A DNA stretch of 32,804 nt from Candidatus Acidiferrales bacterium (GTDB taxonomy: Bacteria > Acidobacteriota > Terriglobia > Acidiferrales > UBA7541): contig JASHPG010000028.1 in the NCBI GenBank assembly GCA_030038275.1, forward strand, positions 1 through 32,804. The letters are read 5' to 3'. Below are positions 25,371 to 32,804 of the stretch, piece after piece (within the stretch, counting starts at the first letter, position 1; each line of letters starts with the position of its first letter). A program made the translations under genes and the position numbers. Below the pieces are notes generated by a model that did not search any database, was not told the DNA's origin, and worked only from the letters and a program-made list of their open reading frames with translations.

Positions 25371-26783
25371 ATGCGAAATTCTCTCAATCGAATCGCCATA
25401 GCCGTGGCTGTTTTTTGCATCGTGCCAGTTGCCGCCTGGCCGGCCAGTCCGCGCCCACAGGCCGCGCAGGGCGCTCAGAAGGGTCCTTCGTACACGATGC
25501 CGGAATATAACCAATTCACGAATTGCCAGCAGGAAAAGGACCCCACCAGCAAGGTCAAATGCCTCGACGGCTTCGTTTCGCAGTTCCCTAATTCAACCCT
25601 GATGCAGTACGTCGATCTGCTTTACTATCAGACTTACTACCAGCTGAAGCAGTACGCGAAAGCCATCGATTACGCTGATAAGCTCGTTGCCCTGGGCGAT
25701 AAGGCCGAGCTCGGCAGCCGCATCTCTGCCATCGAATTTCGCGTTCAAGTCTTTCCCTACGCCTACAATTCCAAAAGCCCCGATTATCAGGACCAGCTCA
25801 CTAAGCAGCGAGACGGTGCCCTGCAGGCGGTGAAGCTGCTCCAGCAATACAAAGCGGCGCCGAACTCGAAACTCAGCGATGCGGATTTTAAGAAGTACAC
25901 GGCAGTTGATTACACGGCCGCCGGAAACGCCGACCTACAGCTCAAGGACAATGCCGACGCGGTGCAAGCGTTCAAGTCGGCCCTCCAGACTGATCCAAAC
26001 GATGCCCTCACCGAATACCACTTGGGCCTCGCGTATCTCGCCCTGACTCCGGCTCAATCTCTCGATGGATTCTGGGCGCTCGCCCGCGCCGTGGACCTCA
26101 AGGTTCCCGATGCGGACAAAGTACAGGATTACTTGCGCCGCGCGATCTTGGCTTACGAGCAACCCGGCTGCACGCCACAAGTCGATCCCCAAGTGACGAG
26201 CCTTTTGCAACAGGCCGCCAATTCTCCCACGCGTCCAACCACTTGGACGGTTCCCAGCGCCGACGATTTGAACAAGATTCGTCAGTCGAGCGATACCAGC
26301 AATATTATCGCCGTGATTAAATCGCTCAGCGGCGGCGGCGACGCGGCCCAGCAGACCTGGTTGGCTTTCTGCGGTGCGGAATATCCCGAAGTCGTGGGGA
26401 AAATTATCGACGTCAATAAGTCGGATAATTACGCGGATTTCATGGTCTTTACCGGCGCCACCACGCAGGAAATGCAGGCAGCCACCACTGCGAATATGGA
26501 CGTGAAAGTTTGGACGGCTCCGCCCCCTGCGGGCACTGCTCCAGCGGCTCCCGCCAATGGCGCCGCGGCCCAGGCCAATGGAGCTGCGGCCCCAGCAGCA
26601 CAGATTACTCCGCAACCAGACGCGCTTCGGCTGCAGAAAGACGATGGCATCCGTTTCTCAGGCACTCTGGTGAGTTACGATGCATCGCCTTTCCTGTTGC
26701 ACTGGGACAGCGTGAAGATAGATCCCAGCATCATTCCTCAGAGAAGCGCTCCTGCCAAGCGCGCTCCCCATCGCGAGAAGTAG
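25371..26783 (+). CDS. Secreted TPR-repeat protein of unknown function
   Basis: The 470-residue protein has a signal peptide (about 1-25, AIAVAVFCIVPVAAWPAS). An all-helical region follows with TPR-like repeats, most clearly around residues 70-100 (a LLYYQTYYQLKQYAKAIDYAD helix pair) and around 185-235 (DYTAAGNADLQLKDNADAVQAF and the helix after NDALTEYHLGLAY). A Pro/Ala/Asn-rich linker containing the repeat NGAAA lies near residues 385-415, followed by a short basic C-terminal domain. TPRs mediate protein contacts, so a periplasmic scaffold role is likely. ATG 25371 was chosen for the signal peptide; GGAGG lies a rather long 13 nt upstream. The strong promoter and clean terminator suggest a well-expressed single gene. 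Confidence 0.85.
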   Translation: MRNSLNRIAIAVAVFCIVPVAAWPASPRPQAAQGAQKGPSYTMPEYNQFTNCQQEKDPTSKVKCLDGFVSQFPNSTLMQYVDLLYYQTYYQLKQYAKAIDYADKLVALGDKAELGSRISAIEFRVQVFPYAYNSKSPDYQDQLTKQRDGALQAVKLLQQYKAAPNSKLSDADFKKYTAVDYTAAGNADLQLKDNADAVQAFKSALQTDPNDALTEYHLGLAYLALTPAQSLDGFWALARAVDLKVPDADKVQDYLRRAILAYEQPGCTPQVDPQVTSLLQQAANSPTRPTTWTVPSADDLNKIRQSSDTSNIIAVIKSLSGGGDAAQQTWLAFCGAEYPEVVGKIIDVNKSDNYADFMVFTGATTQEMQAATTANMDVKVWTAPPPAGTAPAAPANGAAAQANGAAAPAAQITPQPDALRLQKDDGIRFSGTLVSYDASPFLLHWDSVKIDPSIIPQRSAPAKRAPHREK

Positions 26784-26810
26784 TTCTCCTCGCGCACGCA
26801 TTGCTCGCTG

Positions 26811-26840
26811 GCCCAGCCGGAACCGGCTGGGCTATTTTTT
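26811..26840 (+). terminator. Intrinsic terminator after the TPR gene
   Basis: GCCCAGCCGG (26811-26820) and CCGGCTGGGC (26823-26832) are perfectly complementary around AA; in practice a 9-bp stem closes on a GAAC loop. TATTTTTT follows. It lies 28 nt after the stop codon. Confidence 0.92.
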
Positions 26841-26889
26841 GCGGATTTTGAATGAGTCAGCGCTGCTATTTGGGGATGCCTGCCGAGGG

Positions 26890-27108
26890 CTACCGCCGTC
26901 CGTTTGACCGGTCCAGATGATACTCGCTGATTTTGCGGCTCAGGGTGTTGCGATGAATCCCCAGAACTTTCGCGGCGCGGCACTGATTGCCATCCGATTG
27001 TTCCAGAACGCGCTTGATGAACTTCTTCTCAAATTCCGTCATCGCTTCTTCGAGCAGGATTCCGCGTTCCACCATCATTCCGACCAGGGATTCCAATTGC
27101 TCTTTCAC
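26890..27108 (-). CDS. Small Fis-type helix-turn-helix protein
   Basis: The 72-residue protein ends in the Fis/NtrC-type DNA-binding helix-turn-helix (about residues 27-66, FIKRVLEQSDGNQCRAAKVL then GIHRNTLSRKI). The first 25 residues are a short helix with LVGMMVERG. No AAA+ or receiver domain is attached, so it resembles the C-terminus of a sigma-54 activator standing alone, or a Fis-like nucleoid protein. The start is GTG with GGAG 9 nt upstream. It lies 46 nt after purC on the same strand and may be cotranscribed. Its targets are unknown. Confidence 0.82.
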   Translation of the reverse strand: MKEQLESLVGMMVERGILLEEAMTEFEKKFIKRVLEQSDGNQCRAAKVLGIHRNTLSRKISEYHLDRSNGRR

Positions 27109-27154
27109 GAGTACACGCTCCGCGGGTGCTGCCCGCCAGGATGACGCGCCTTGT

Positions 27155-28054
27155 TCAATCGAGTGCGTGGCCGGTGATGCGTTCGTACGCCTCCCGGTAC
27201 TTCGCCGTGGTCGCCTTCACCACTTCAGGCGGGAGCGCTGGCGCCGGAGGCTGCTTGTTCCATCCAACTTTCTCCAGATAATCGCGGACGTACTGCTTGT
27301 CAAAAGAAGGTTGTGAGCGACCGGGCTCGTATTCATCGGCGGGCCAGAGGCGCGAAGAATCGGGCGTAAGGGCCTCGTCGATCCAGATCAGCTGATCGCC
27401 ATCCAGGCCGAATTCGAATTTCGTATCGGCGAGCAGGATGCCGCGCGCCGCGGCATGCTCCACCGCCCGGTTATAAATCTCGATGCTGGTGTCGCGCAGC
27501 CGTTCCGCCAGTTTCCGTCCCACGCGCTCCACTGTTTCCTCGAACGAAATATTCTCGTCGTGGCCTGTTGTGGCCTTCGTGGACGGCGTAAAGATCGGCT
27601 CCGGCAGGCGATCCGATTCGCGCAGTCCCGCCGGCAACGAGATGCCGCAGATTTTTCCCGTCTTCTGATAATCCTTCCAGCCCGATCCGGTGATATACCC
27701 GCGCACCACGCACTCGATCGGCGCAGGCTCCGTCTTTCGCACTAGCATGGCTCGGCCGCGCAGCGATTCCGCGAAAGGCGCAAGCTCTCCGCTGAAATCT
27801 GTCGCCGTGATCACGTGATTTGGCACGATGTTTGCTAGCTTGTCGAACCAGAAGACGGAAAGCTGAGTCAGCACCCGGCCCTTGTCCGGTATCGGAGTCG
27901 GAAGCACCACGTCGAAGGCCGAAAGCCGGTCCGTGGCGACGATCAGCAGCCGGTTGCCCAGCTCGTAGATGTCGCGGACCTTTCCCCTGCCTCTAAGCTT
28001 CAGCCCTGGAAAATTCGTTTGCGAAACGACAGCATTCATTTGCGGAGAAGCCAC
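27155..28054 (-). CDS. purC: Phosphoribosylaminoimidazole-succinocarboxamide synthase
   Basis: PurC joins CAIR and aspartate with ATP to form SAICAR in purine synthesis. The 299-residue protein belongs to the long form, similar in length to the yeast enzyme rather than the 237-residue E. coli type. Motifs include RGKVRDIYELG, the VATDRLSAFDVV segment, ECVVRGYITGSGWKDY, and the FTPSTKA and GHDENISF region of the active site. GTG 28054 is preceded by GAGGA at 7-8 nt spacing; an in-frame ATG at 28039 has none. The gene has its own promoter. It is the only purine gene seen here. Confidence 0.96.
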   Translation of the reverse strand: MASPQMNAVVSQTNFPGLKLRGRGKVRDIYELGNRLLIVATDRLSAFDVVLPTPIPDKGRVLTQLSVFWFDKLANIVPNHVITATDFSGELAPFAESLRGRAMLVRKTEPAPIECVVRGYITGSGWKDYQKTGKICGISLPAGLRESDRLPEPIFTPSTKATTGHDENISFEETVERVGRKLAERLRDTSIEIYNRAVEHAAARGILLADTKFEFGLDGDQLIWIDEALTPDSSRLWPADEYEPGRSQPSFDKQYVRDYLEKVGWNKQPPAPALPPEVVKATTAKYREAYERITGHALD

Positions 28055-28085
28055 TGGTTTGTCCTCGATATTGCGGGAGGGCGCT

Positions 28086-28113
28086 ATTCTAGCGCAGCGA
28101 GACCGAGTGTCAA
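28086..28113 (-). promoter_or_regulatory. Sigma-70 promoter of purC with palindrome over the -10 box
   Basis: On the minus strand a perfect TTGACA (28108-28113) is followed by 16 nt and TAGAAT (28086-28091). The inverted repeat GCGCTA-TTC-TAGCGC at 28081-28095 is centred on the -10 box. The leader would be about 25 nt. Confidence 0.65.
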
Positions 28114-28292
28114 TCGCTAAAGAGCGGGCAGCGGACCATAGAAATTCCTCGAACGAATCGCGCCTGATTTTAATTGAGGGCTCACGCCGGAAACGGCGCG
28201 CGGGAAGAATCCTTGGCGGCCAAATCGCGCGCTGGTTCAGCTTGAATTTCCTTGATCGTGCCGCAAGCAGTCAAAATTCAAACTGATCCACG

Positions 28293-28321
28293 AAAAAACT
28301 ACGCGGCGTTGCTTTCCGCGT
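28293..28321 (-). terminator. Intrinsic terminator overlapping the end of smc
   Basis: On the minus strand ACGCGG and CCGCGT form a 6-bp stem with a 9-nt loop, followed by AG and six T residues. The stem lies within the last codons of smc and includes the first base of its TAG stop. Confidence 0.6.
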
Positions 28322-31300
28322 TCGCCGTGGAAGGAGTGGCGGAGGCGGTATCCCGCTCTTCCCATTTCACAGAGACGAGTTTGGAAACCCCGGGTTCCTG
28401 CATTGTCACGCCGTACAGCACCGATCCCATTTCCATCGTGCGGCGGTTGTGCGTCACCACGATGAACTGCGTCTGCGCGCACATATCCGCGAGCATTTTG
28501 TTGAAGCGGCCGACATTCGCTTCGTCGAGCGGCGCGTCCACTTCGTCTAGTATGCAGAACGGGCTTGGCTGATATTTGAATACCGCGATCAGCAGCGCCA
28601 GCGCCGTCAGCGCCTTCTCTCCGCCTGATAGTAGCAGGACGTTTTGCAACCGCTTGCCCGGGGGCTGCGCCGCAATGTCGATGCCCGATTCGCCGGAGCT
28701 GTCCGGCTCGCCCAGGCGCATCTCGCCGTGGCCGCCGCCGAAAAGCGTTTGAAATGCTGTTGCGAAATTCGCGTTGATGAGACGGAAAGCCTCCTCGAAT
28801 TTCTGCCGCGAAACTTGATCCAGCTCGTTAATCGTGAGCTGCGTATTCTGGATCGACTCGACGAGATCGTCGCGCTCGCGCCGCAGGAAATCTTCGCGCT
28901 GTTCCGCTTCGCGAAATTCTTCGAGCGCCATCATATTGACCGGCCCCATCGCTTCCACCCGCGCCTTCATCTCGTTATAGCTCGTCTCTGCTGCCACAAG
29001 AGCCTCGCCTGCTACCATTTCCTGCTGTTCCAGGGTCAGTTCTTCGGGCTGAGCGTTTAGCTCGGCCACGCACGTCTGCCGCAAGTAATCCCGGTCCGCA
29101 TCGTTGCGCGCTTTTTCAACTTGGCGTTGACTGCGCTCCGCGCGCAACTCGTCGAGCGCTTGCCGCCGGCTTCGCAGCGTCTCCTCGATTTGTCCCGCGC
29201 GATTTCGCGCCGTGTCCCATTCGGCCTCGAACGCGGACTTGCTTTCTTCGAGCCGTTTCTTTTCGTTACGAAGTTCTTCCACCTGCTGAGCTAGCTGGCC
29301 GCACGATGACTCGATATCGATTTTCTGCCGCCCGAGATCTGCGTGCTGTTCGCGCAGGGAATCGAAGCGCGAGTTTGCCTGCGCCATTTCTTCCGCCAGC
29401 CGCCCCTCGGCCGCTTCGGCGCTCGCCAGCCGTTCGAACATTGTGGCCATCTCTTCGCGCCCGCTGACCACTCTCTCCTGCAGCGACTGCAGATCGCGGC
29501 GCATCTCTGCCAGCTTTTCCGCGGCGGACGCCGCCTCGGCTTCCGCCTCCGCTCGCGACCGCAACGCCGACGCATGCTCGGCCCGCATATGCGCCGCTCG
29601 CTCTCGCGCCGCTTCTGCCTCAGCGCGCAACCGGCCGGTCTCTTCGCGCCCTGCCGCAACCTGCTGGCTTAACCGCGAGAATTCGCTGCGCGTCTGGTCG
29701 CGCTGATGCGCCGCGGCCACCAATGCTTTTTCCGCTTCTAGATGCTGCGCTGTCGCAAGCGAAAGTTCCGCTTCGGCCGCGGCGATTTCCTGGCCCAACG
29801 CGGTCAAAGCTGCTTGCCGCTCCTGGACGATCTCTTCCAGCCGCGCGGCCTCCGATTCGTACTGGCGCAATTCGCGCTTCAGCGCCAGAGGGCCTGCCTC
29901 GCCTTTTCGACCGCCCGAGACCATCCGGCCGTGGTAACAAGTCCCGTCCGCCGTTAGGTAATAGCTGTGCGGATTTTCGCGCGCCATCCGTTCCGCTACT
30001 TCCGGCGATTCCACGATGTAGGCTGCCCGCAGCTTGTTGAGGAAATATTTTGTCGCTGGCCCGAGAGGGTCGCGAAATTCCACGAGCCGGTCGAGCCGCG
30101 CCAGAACACCCGTCTCGAAAAGCGGCTCCGCATCAGCCTCCCGCGTATCGAGCTGCAAATTCCTCAGTGAATCCACGAAAAACGTCGCCCGGCCGCCCAT
30201 TTCCTCCCGCAGCAGTGCCACGCCCGCGCGCGCATGGTCGAACGTTTCCACCACTACGTACTCTAGTTCTTCGCGCAGGAATTGCTCGACGGCGGTCTCG
30301 AATTCTTCCTGCACCTCCGCGTAGTCCGCCAGTAAACCGACCGCGCGGAATCCGCCGCCGGCGGCCAAATGGCTCGCACCGGTGCCGCTAGCGCCGAAAA
30401 GCTTCTGTACCGCGTCGGCCGTGTACGTTCGCTCGCTGAGGATTCGTTCCAGGGAAACCTGCCGCGCTCGTTCGCCCGAAAGTTCCTGCCGGATGTATTC
30501 CAACCTCGCGCCCGTCTCCTGTTGCGTCTGACGCAGCGATGCGATGCGCGATTGCGCCTCGCGAACCGATGCTGAGAGTTGCCGCGACTGATTCTGCGCC
30601 TCGGTGAAAACGGCTTCTGCGCTCGCCGCCCGTGCTTCAAGAGCCGCGCATTCTTCTTCCACCACGCGTAACGCCTCGGCTCGCTGCGCTTCCGCCGCCG
30701 TGTGCCGCGTGGCAGCCTCTTCCGCCTGCTGCGACTCTGCCTGCGCGCGCGCCGATTGCTCCACCATTTGCGCGGAGAGGTCTCGCAATTCCGCTATGCG
30801 CTGTTCGAGTTCTGTCTGCTCGGCCACGCTGTTTGAAACGCGCTCCGAGGATTCGCGCAGCGTCACTTCTAATTGAGCCGCTTGGCCGCGCAGGCCGGCC
30901 ACCGTCTGCTGCTGCTCCTCGATTCGCGAAGCCAAGGCGGATGTCTGGGTCGAAGCTTGCTCGATCTCGGCTACCAGGGTAGCGATGCGCGAATCCAACT
31001 GCGCTGTCTGTTCCCGGTTGAACGTGATGCGATTTTCCGCTCGATCCAGGTCGAGCGACGTCTGCCCCAGCATGTTGTGCGTCTGCCGCAGCTCGCCTTC
31101 CAGCTCGTACGTGCGCGCGCTCAGCCGCTCCTGCTCGTCGGCCATCTCCTGCACCGCCTGCGCCTCGCGCGATTCCGCTGCGTCCATCTCGCGCAGCAGA
31201 TTTTCCAGCCGCGCCGCTTCGATATCCAAGTGTTGCGCCTTGCTCGCCAGCACCACGCGCAACAGCCCCCGCATCTGATCGCGAATTTCCGCGTAGCGCC

Positions 31301-32144
31301 GCGCTTTTGAAGCCTGCCGCTTCAGCGACGCCACTTGCTTCTCTACTTCCACCAGAATGTCGTTCACGCGCGAAAGGTTGATCTTCGAAGCCTCTAGTTT
31401 CGCTTCTGCCAGCCGCCGCTTCGTCTTATACATTGTGATTCCCGCGGCTTCTTCGATGATCGCTCGCCGGTCCATCGGCTTCGAGTTCAGCACCTGGCCG
31501 ATTCGGCCCTGTTCGATGATCGCGTAGCTATCCGGCCCCAGACCGACGCCCATGAATATTTCCTGCACGTCGCGCAAACGCGCCACGCGCCCGTTGATCA
31601 AATATTCGCTTTGTCCTGAGCGGTACAGCCGCCGCCCGACGACGATCTCGCCCGGGCGTAGATGAATCGCAGGCTTCGCTTCCGTGCGCTTCCGTCCGCC
31701 CTTTCGCTTCGTGAACGCTTCCTCTTCGCCTTCCTCGCTCGCGTTGCTCTCTTCGCTGCCGGTCTCGGCGCCAGTTGCCTCGAATTCCGCGTTCGATTCT
31801 TCCTGCATGACCGCTACAGGCGCATCGCCTTCGCCTTGCTGGCCTTCAATTACCTTCGCCACCGCCTCCGATAGCTCCGGATCGACAAGGTTCAGCGTCA
31901 CCTGCGCCATTCCCAGCGGAGGCCTTTTCGCCGTGCCGTTGAAAATGCAGTCGGACATCCTCTCCGCGCGCAGGATCTTCTGGCTCTGCTCGCCCAGCAC
32001 CCATGTGACGGCATCCACTACGTTTGATTTGCCGCATCCGTTCGGGCCCACAATGCACGTGATTCCGCTGCCGCTGAACGTGATGGGAGTTTTCTCGCAG
32101 AAAGACTTAAAGCCGAATAGCTCGACTTTACGAAGTTTTAGCAC
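28299..32144 (-). CDS. smc: Chromosome segregation protein SMC
   Basis: SMC dimers with kleisin partners extrude DNA loops and organise the chromosome. The 1281-residue protein has the N-terminal ATPase half with GPNGCGKS at 33-40, coiled coils (about 240-530 and 720-1090), a hinge around 540-700 (GASHLAAGGGFRAVGLLADY), and the C-terminal ATPase half with the LLSGGEK signature at 1171-1177 and LDEVD Walker B at about 1199-1203. Typical bacterial SMCs have about 1190 residues. Much of the excess is an acidic, low-complexity insert at about 88-165 between VTLNLVD and EIVVGRRLYRSG, where other SMCs have about ten residues. The start is GTG with GAGG 5 nt upstream. Partner genes scpA and scpB are not in this window. 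Confidence 0.96.
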   Translation of the reverse strand: MLKLRKVELFGFKSFCEKTPITFSGSGITCIVGPNGCGKSNVVDAVTWVLGEQSQKILRAERMSDCIFNGTAKRPPLGMAQVTLNLVDPELSEAVAKVIEGQQGEGDAPVAVMQEESNAEFEATGAETGSEESNASEEGEEEAFTKRKGGRKRTEAKPAIHLRPGEIVVGRRLYRSGQSEYLINGRVARLRDVQEIFMGVGLGPDSYAIIEQGRIGQVLNSKPMDRRAIIEEAAGITMYKTKRRLAEAKLEASKINLSRVNDILVEVEKQVASLKRQASKARRYAEIRDQMRGLLRVVLASKAQHLDIEAARLENLLREMDAAESREAQAVQEMADEQERLSARTYELEGELRQTHNMLGQTSLDLDRAENRITFNREQTAQLDSRIATLVAEIEQASTQTSALASRIEEQQQTVAGLRGQAAQLEVTLRESSERVSNSVAEQTELEQRIAELRDLSAQMVEQSARAQAESQQAEEAATRHTAAEAQRAEALRVVEEECAALEARAASAEAVFTEAQNQSRQLSASVREAQSRIASLRQTQQETGARLEYIRQELSGERARQVSLERILSERTYTADAVQKLFGASGTGASHLAAGGGFRAVGLLADYAEVQEEFETAVEQFLREELEYVVVETFDHARAGVALLREEMGGRATFFVDSLRNLQLDTREADAEPLFETGVLARLDRLVEFRDPLGPATKYFLNKLRAAYIVESPEVAERMARENPHSYYLTADGTCYHGRMVSGGRKGEAGPLALKRELRQYESEAARLEEIVQERQAALTALGQEIAAAEAELSLATAQHLEAEKALVAAAHQRDQTRSEFSRLSQQVAAGREETGRLRAEAEAARERAAHMRAEHASALRSRAEAEAEAASAAEKLAEMRRDLQSLQERVVSGREEMATMFERLASAEAAEGRLAEEMAQANSRFDSLREQHADLGRQKIDIESSCGQLAQQVEELRNEKKRLEESKSAFEAEWDTARNRAGQIEETLRSRRQALDELRAERSQRQVEKARNDADRDYLRQTCVAELNAQPEELTLEQQEMVAGEALVAAETSYNEMKARVEAMGPVNMMALEEFREAEQREDFLRRERDDLVESIQNTQLTINELDQVSRQKFEEAFRLINANFATAFQTLFGGGHGEMRLGEPDSSGESGIDIAAQPPGKRLQNVLLLSGGEKALTALALLIAVFKYQPSPFCILDEVDAPLDEANVGRFNKMLADMCAQTQFIVVTHNRRTMEMGSVLYGVTMQEPGVSKLVSVKWEERDTASATPSTANAESNAA

Positions 32145-32163
32145 CAGCTCCTCGCTTGGTCAG

Positions 32164-32190
32164 ATCTCCGCGTCTTTTAGCGCGGGAGAT
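32164..32190 (-). promoter_or_regulatory. Leader hairpin just upstream of smc
   Basis: ATCTCCGCG at 32164-32172 pairs with CGCGGGAGAT at 32181-32190 around an 8-nt loop, with one bulged base. It lies 19 nt before the smc start codon in the likely transcribed leader. Confidence 0.4.
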
Positions 32191-32298
32191 GCTTCGTTCT
32201 CTACTTATTTGGAGGTATTCCGGGACACAAACGTTGGGAGGGACTATGATCGATGGCCCTTCCGCCTGGCGCTACCGGATCGGCGGTTACGGGACTAA

Positions 32299-32327
32299 AA
32301 ACTAACATGGCTCTCAAAGCCTGTAAA
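32299..32327 (-). promoter_or_regulatory. Promoter candidate for smc
   Basis: On the minus strand TTTACA (32322-32327) is followed by 17 nt and TAGTTT (32299-32304). The -35 box differs from consensus at one base and the -10 box is weak. The leader would be near 150 nt. Confidence 0.35.
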
Positions 32328-32437
32328 GCGCCCTTTTCGTTTCCGTGACGCTTTTTGCCACTCCGCGCGTCCATACATCCATCTAATGCGCATCTTGCTC
32401 CAAATATCTTTCTTCTACGGCAAGTACTTTCGGGTGG

Positions 32438-32467
32438 TTGACTTAGCGTGCGGCCGCAGCCTAGCAT
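32438..32467 (+). promoter_or_regulatory. Promoter candidate for the M28 peptidase gene
   Basis: TTGACT at 32438-32443 is followed by 18 nt and TAGCAT at 32462-32467, the same -10 variant as at the HU gene. Transcription would start near 32474. Confidence 0.45.
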
Positions 32468-32488
32468 GACGCGAACTGAGGGAAATGA

Positions 32489-32804
32489 TTGAGCGTAGAA
32501 TCCCAGCCAACTCTCCGCCGGGTCATATCCAACGCGGCCGTTTTAGCGCTGATCCTTGCGTGCTCGCTGCTCGGGCTGCATCCGCCGCACGGTAAGCCCG
32601 CCAGCGCGCCGCTAAACCAGTTTTCCGCCCTGCGTGCGCTTGACGTGCTCCATCGCGTCTTGCCGGACGATACCCCGCATCCCATCGACAGCCCCGCCAG
32701 TCAAGGCGTTCGCGCCCGCATCTTCGCCGAGCTAACCAGCCTCGGCTATCAGCCCGTTGTGCACACCTCGTTCCAATGTAGCGATTCCGGCCAGTGCGCC
32801 ACCG
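32489..32804 (+). CDS. Putative M28-family peptidase, N-terminal part (runs off the window)
   Basis: An open frame of 105 codons continues past the right edge. A TTG start has GAGGG 6 nt upstream. Residues about 16-30 (AAVLALILACSLLGL) form a membrane anchor or signal segment. The following part, FSALRALDVLHRVL, then DDTPHPIDSPASQGVRARI and FAELTSLGYQPVV, matches the usual N-terminal layout of membrane-anchored M28 zinc aminopeptidases, in which helices precede the catalytic domain. The metal ligands lie beyond the edge, so the family call is tentative. An ATG at 32485 lies in another frame that stops after 36 codons and is not used. Confidence 0.6.
   Translation, partial: MSVESQPTLRRVISNAAVLALILACSLLGLHPPHGKPASAPLNQFSALRALDVLHRVLPDDTPHPIDSPASQGVRARIFAELTSLGYQPVVHTSFQCSDSGQCAT

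Larger units (their letters stand above)
32145..32488. other. Divergent region between smc and the M28 peptidase gene
   Basis: This 344-nt stretch holds outward-facing promoter candidates for both genes and a hairpin near smc, each listed separately. No further gene is supported. Confidence 0.45.

Noticed and set aside
28644-31310. Several long plus-strand open frames across smc
   Set aside because: They are antisense shadows of a GC-rich coiled-coil gene with Arg/Ala/Pro-rich, non-protein-like composition.
32461-32685. Minus-strand open frame at the right edge
   Set aside because: It is antisense to the M28-like frame, which has a better start, promoter and protein-like sequence.

Overview
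The window looks like chromosomal DNA of an acidobacterium (Acidobacteriota, probably a soil Terriglobia-type lineage or a MAG of one). This is an inference from gene content: a diderm LPS-export set, sigma-54, an Oar-type TonB-dependent receptor with an N-terminal carboxypeptidase-regulatory-like domain, and secreted families that I associate with acidobacterial genomes. Base composition is GC-rich and even. I see no tRNA, rRNA, CRISPR array, insertion sequence or prophage.

Positions 1-10773 (all +) hold two tightly packed housekeeping runs. The first is an LptC/OstA fusion, lptB, rpoN and rapZ, with gaps of 1-11 nt. The second is an MsbA-type exporter, yicC, gmk, rpoZ and coaBC. They link outer-membrane biogenesis with nitrogen and envelope regulation, nucleotide supply, RNA polymerase assembly and coenzyme A synthesis. 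Positions 10871-14262 (+) carry a family-4 uracil-DNA glycosylase and the replication-restart helicase PriA. A site-2-protease-like M50 metalloprotease and an HU protein follow on the minus strand.

Positions 15877-25134 are the accessory part. They hold a secreted NTF2/SnoaL-like protein divergent from a 1240-residue TonB-dependent receptor, two tandem paralogous four-helix membrane proteins, a convergent pair of secreted proteins (a 288-residue unknown and a DUF6152-like protein), a nitroreductase and a short-chain dehydrogenase. This is the best candidate for an undescribed functional module, but co-function rests on proximity only.

Positions 25371-32804 return to core functions: a periplasmic TPR protein with a strong promoter and a clear terminator, a small orphan Fis-type helix-turn-helix protein, purC, and a 1281-residue SMC with an unusual acidic insertion in its ATPase head. 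The 5' end of a likely M28 peptidase runs off the right edge. Many starts are GTG or TTG; they were chosen from Shine-Dalgarno spacing and promoter position. Several promoters are readable by eye, two of them (hup and purC) overlapped by perfect inverted repeats that could be operators.
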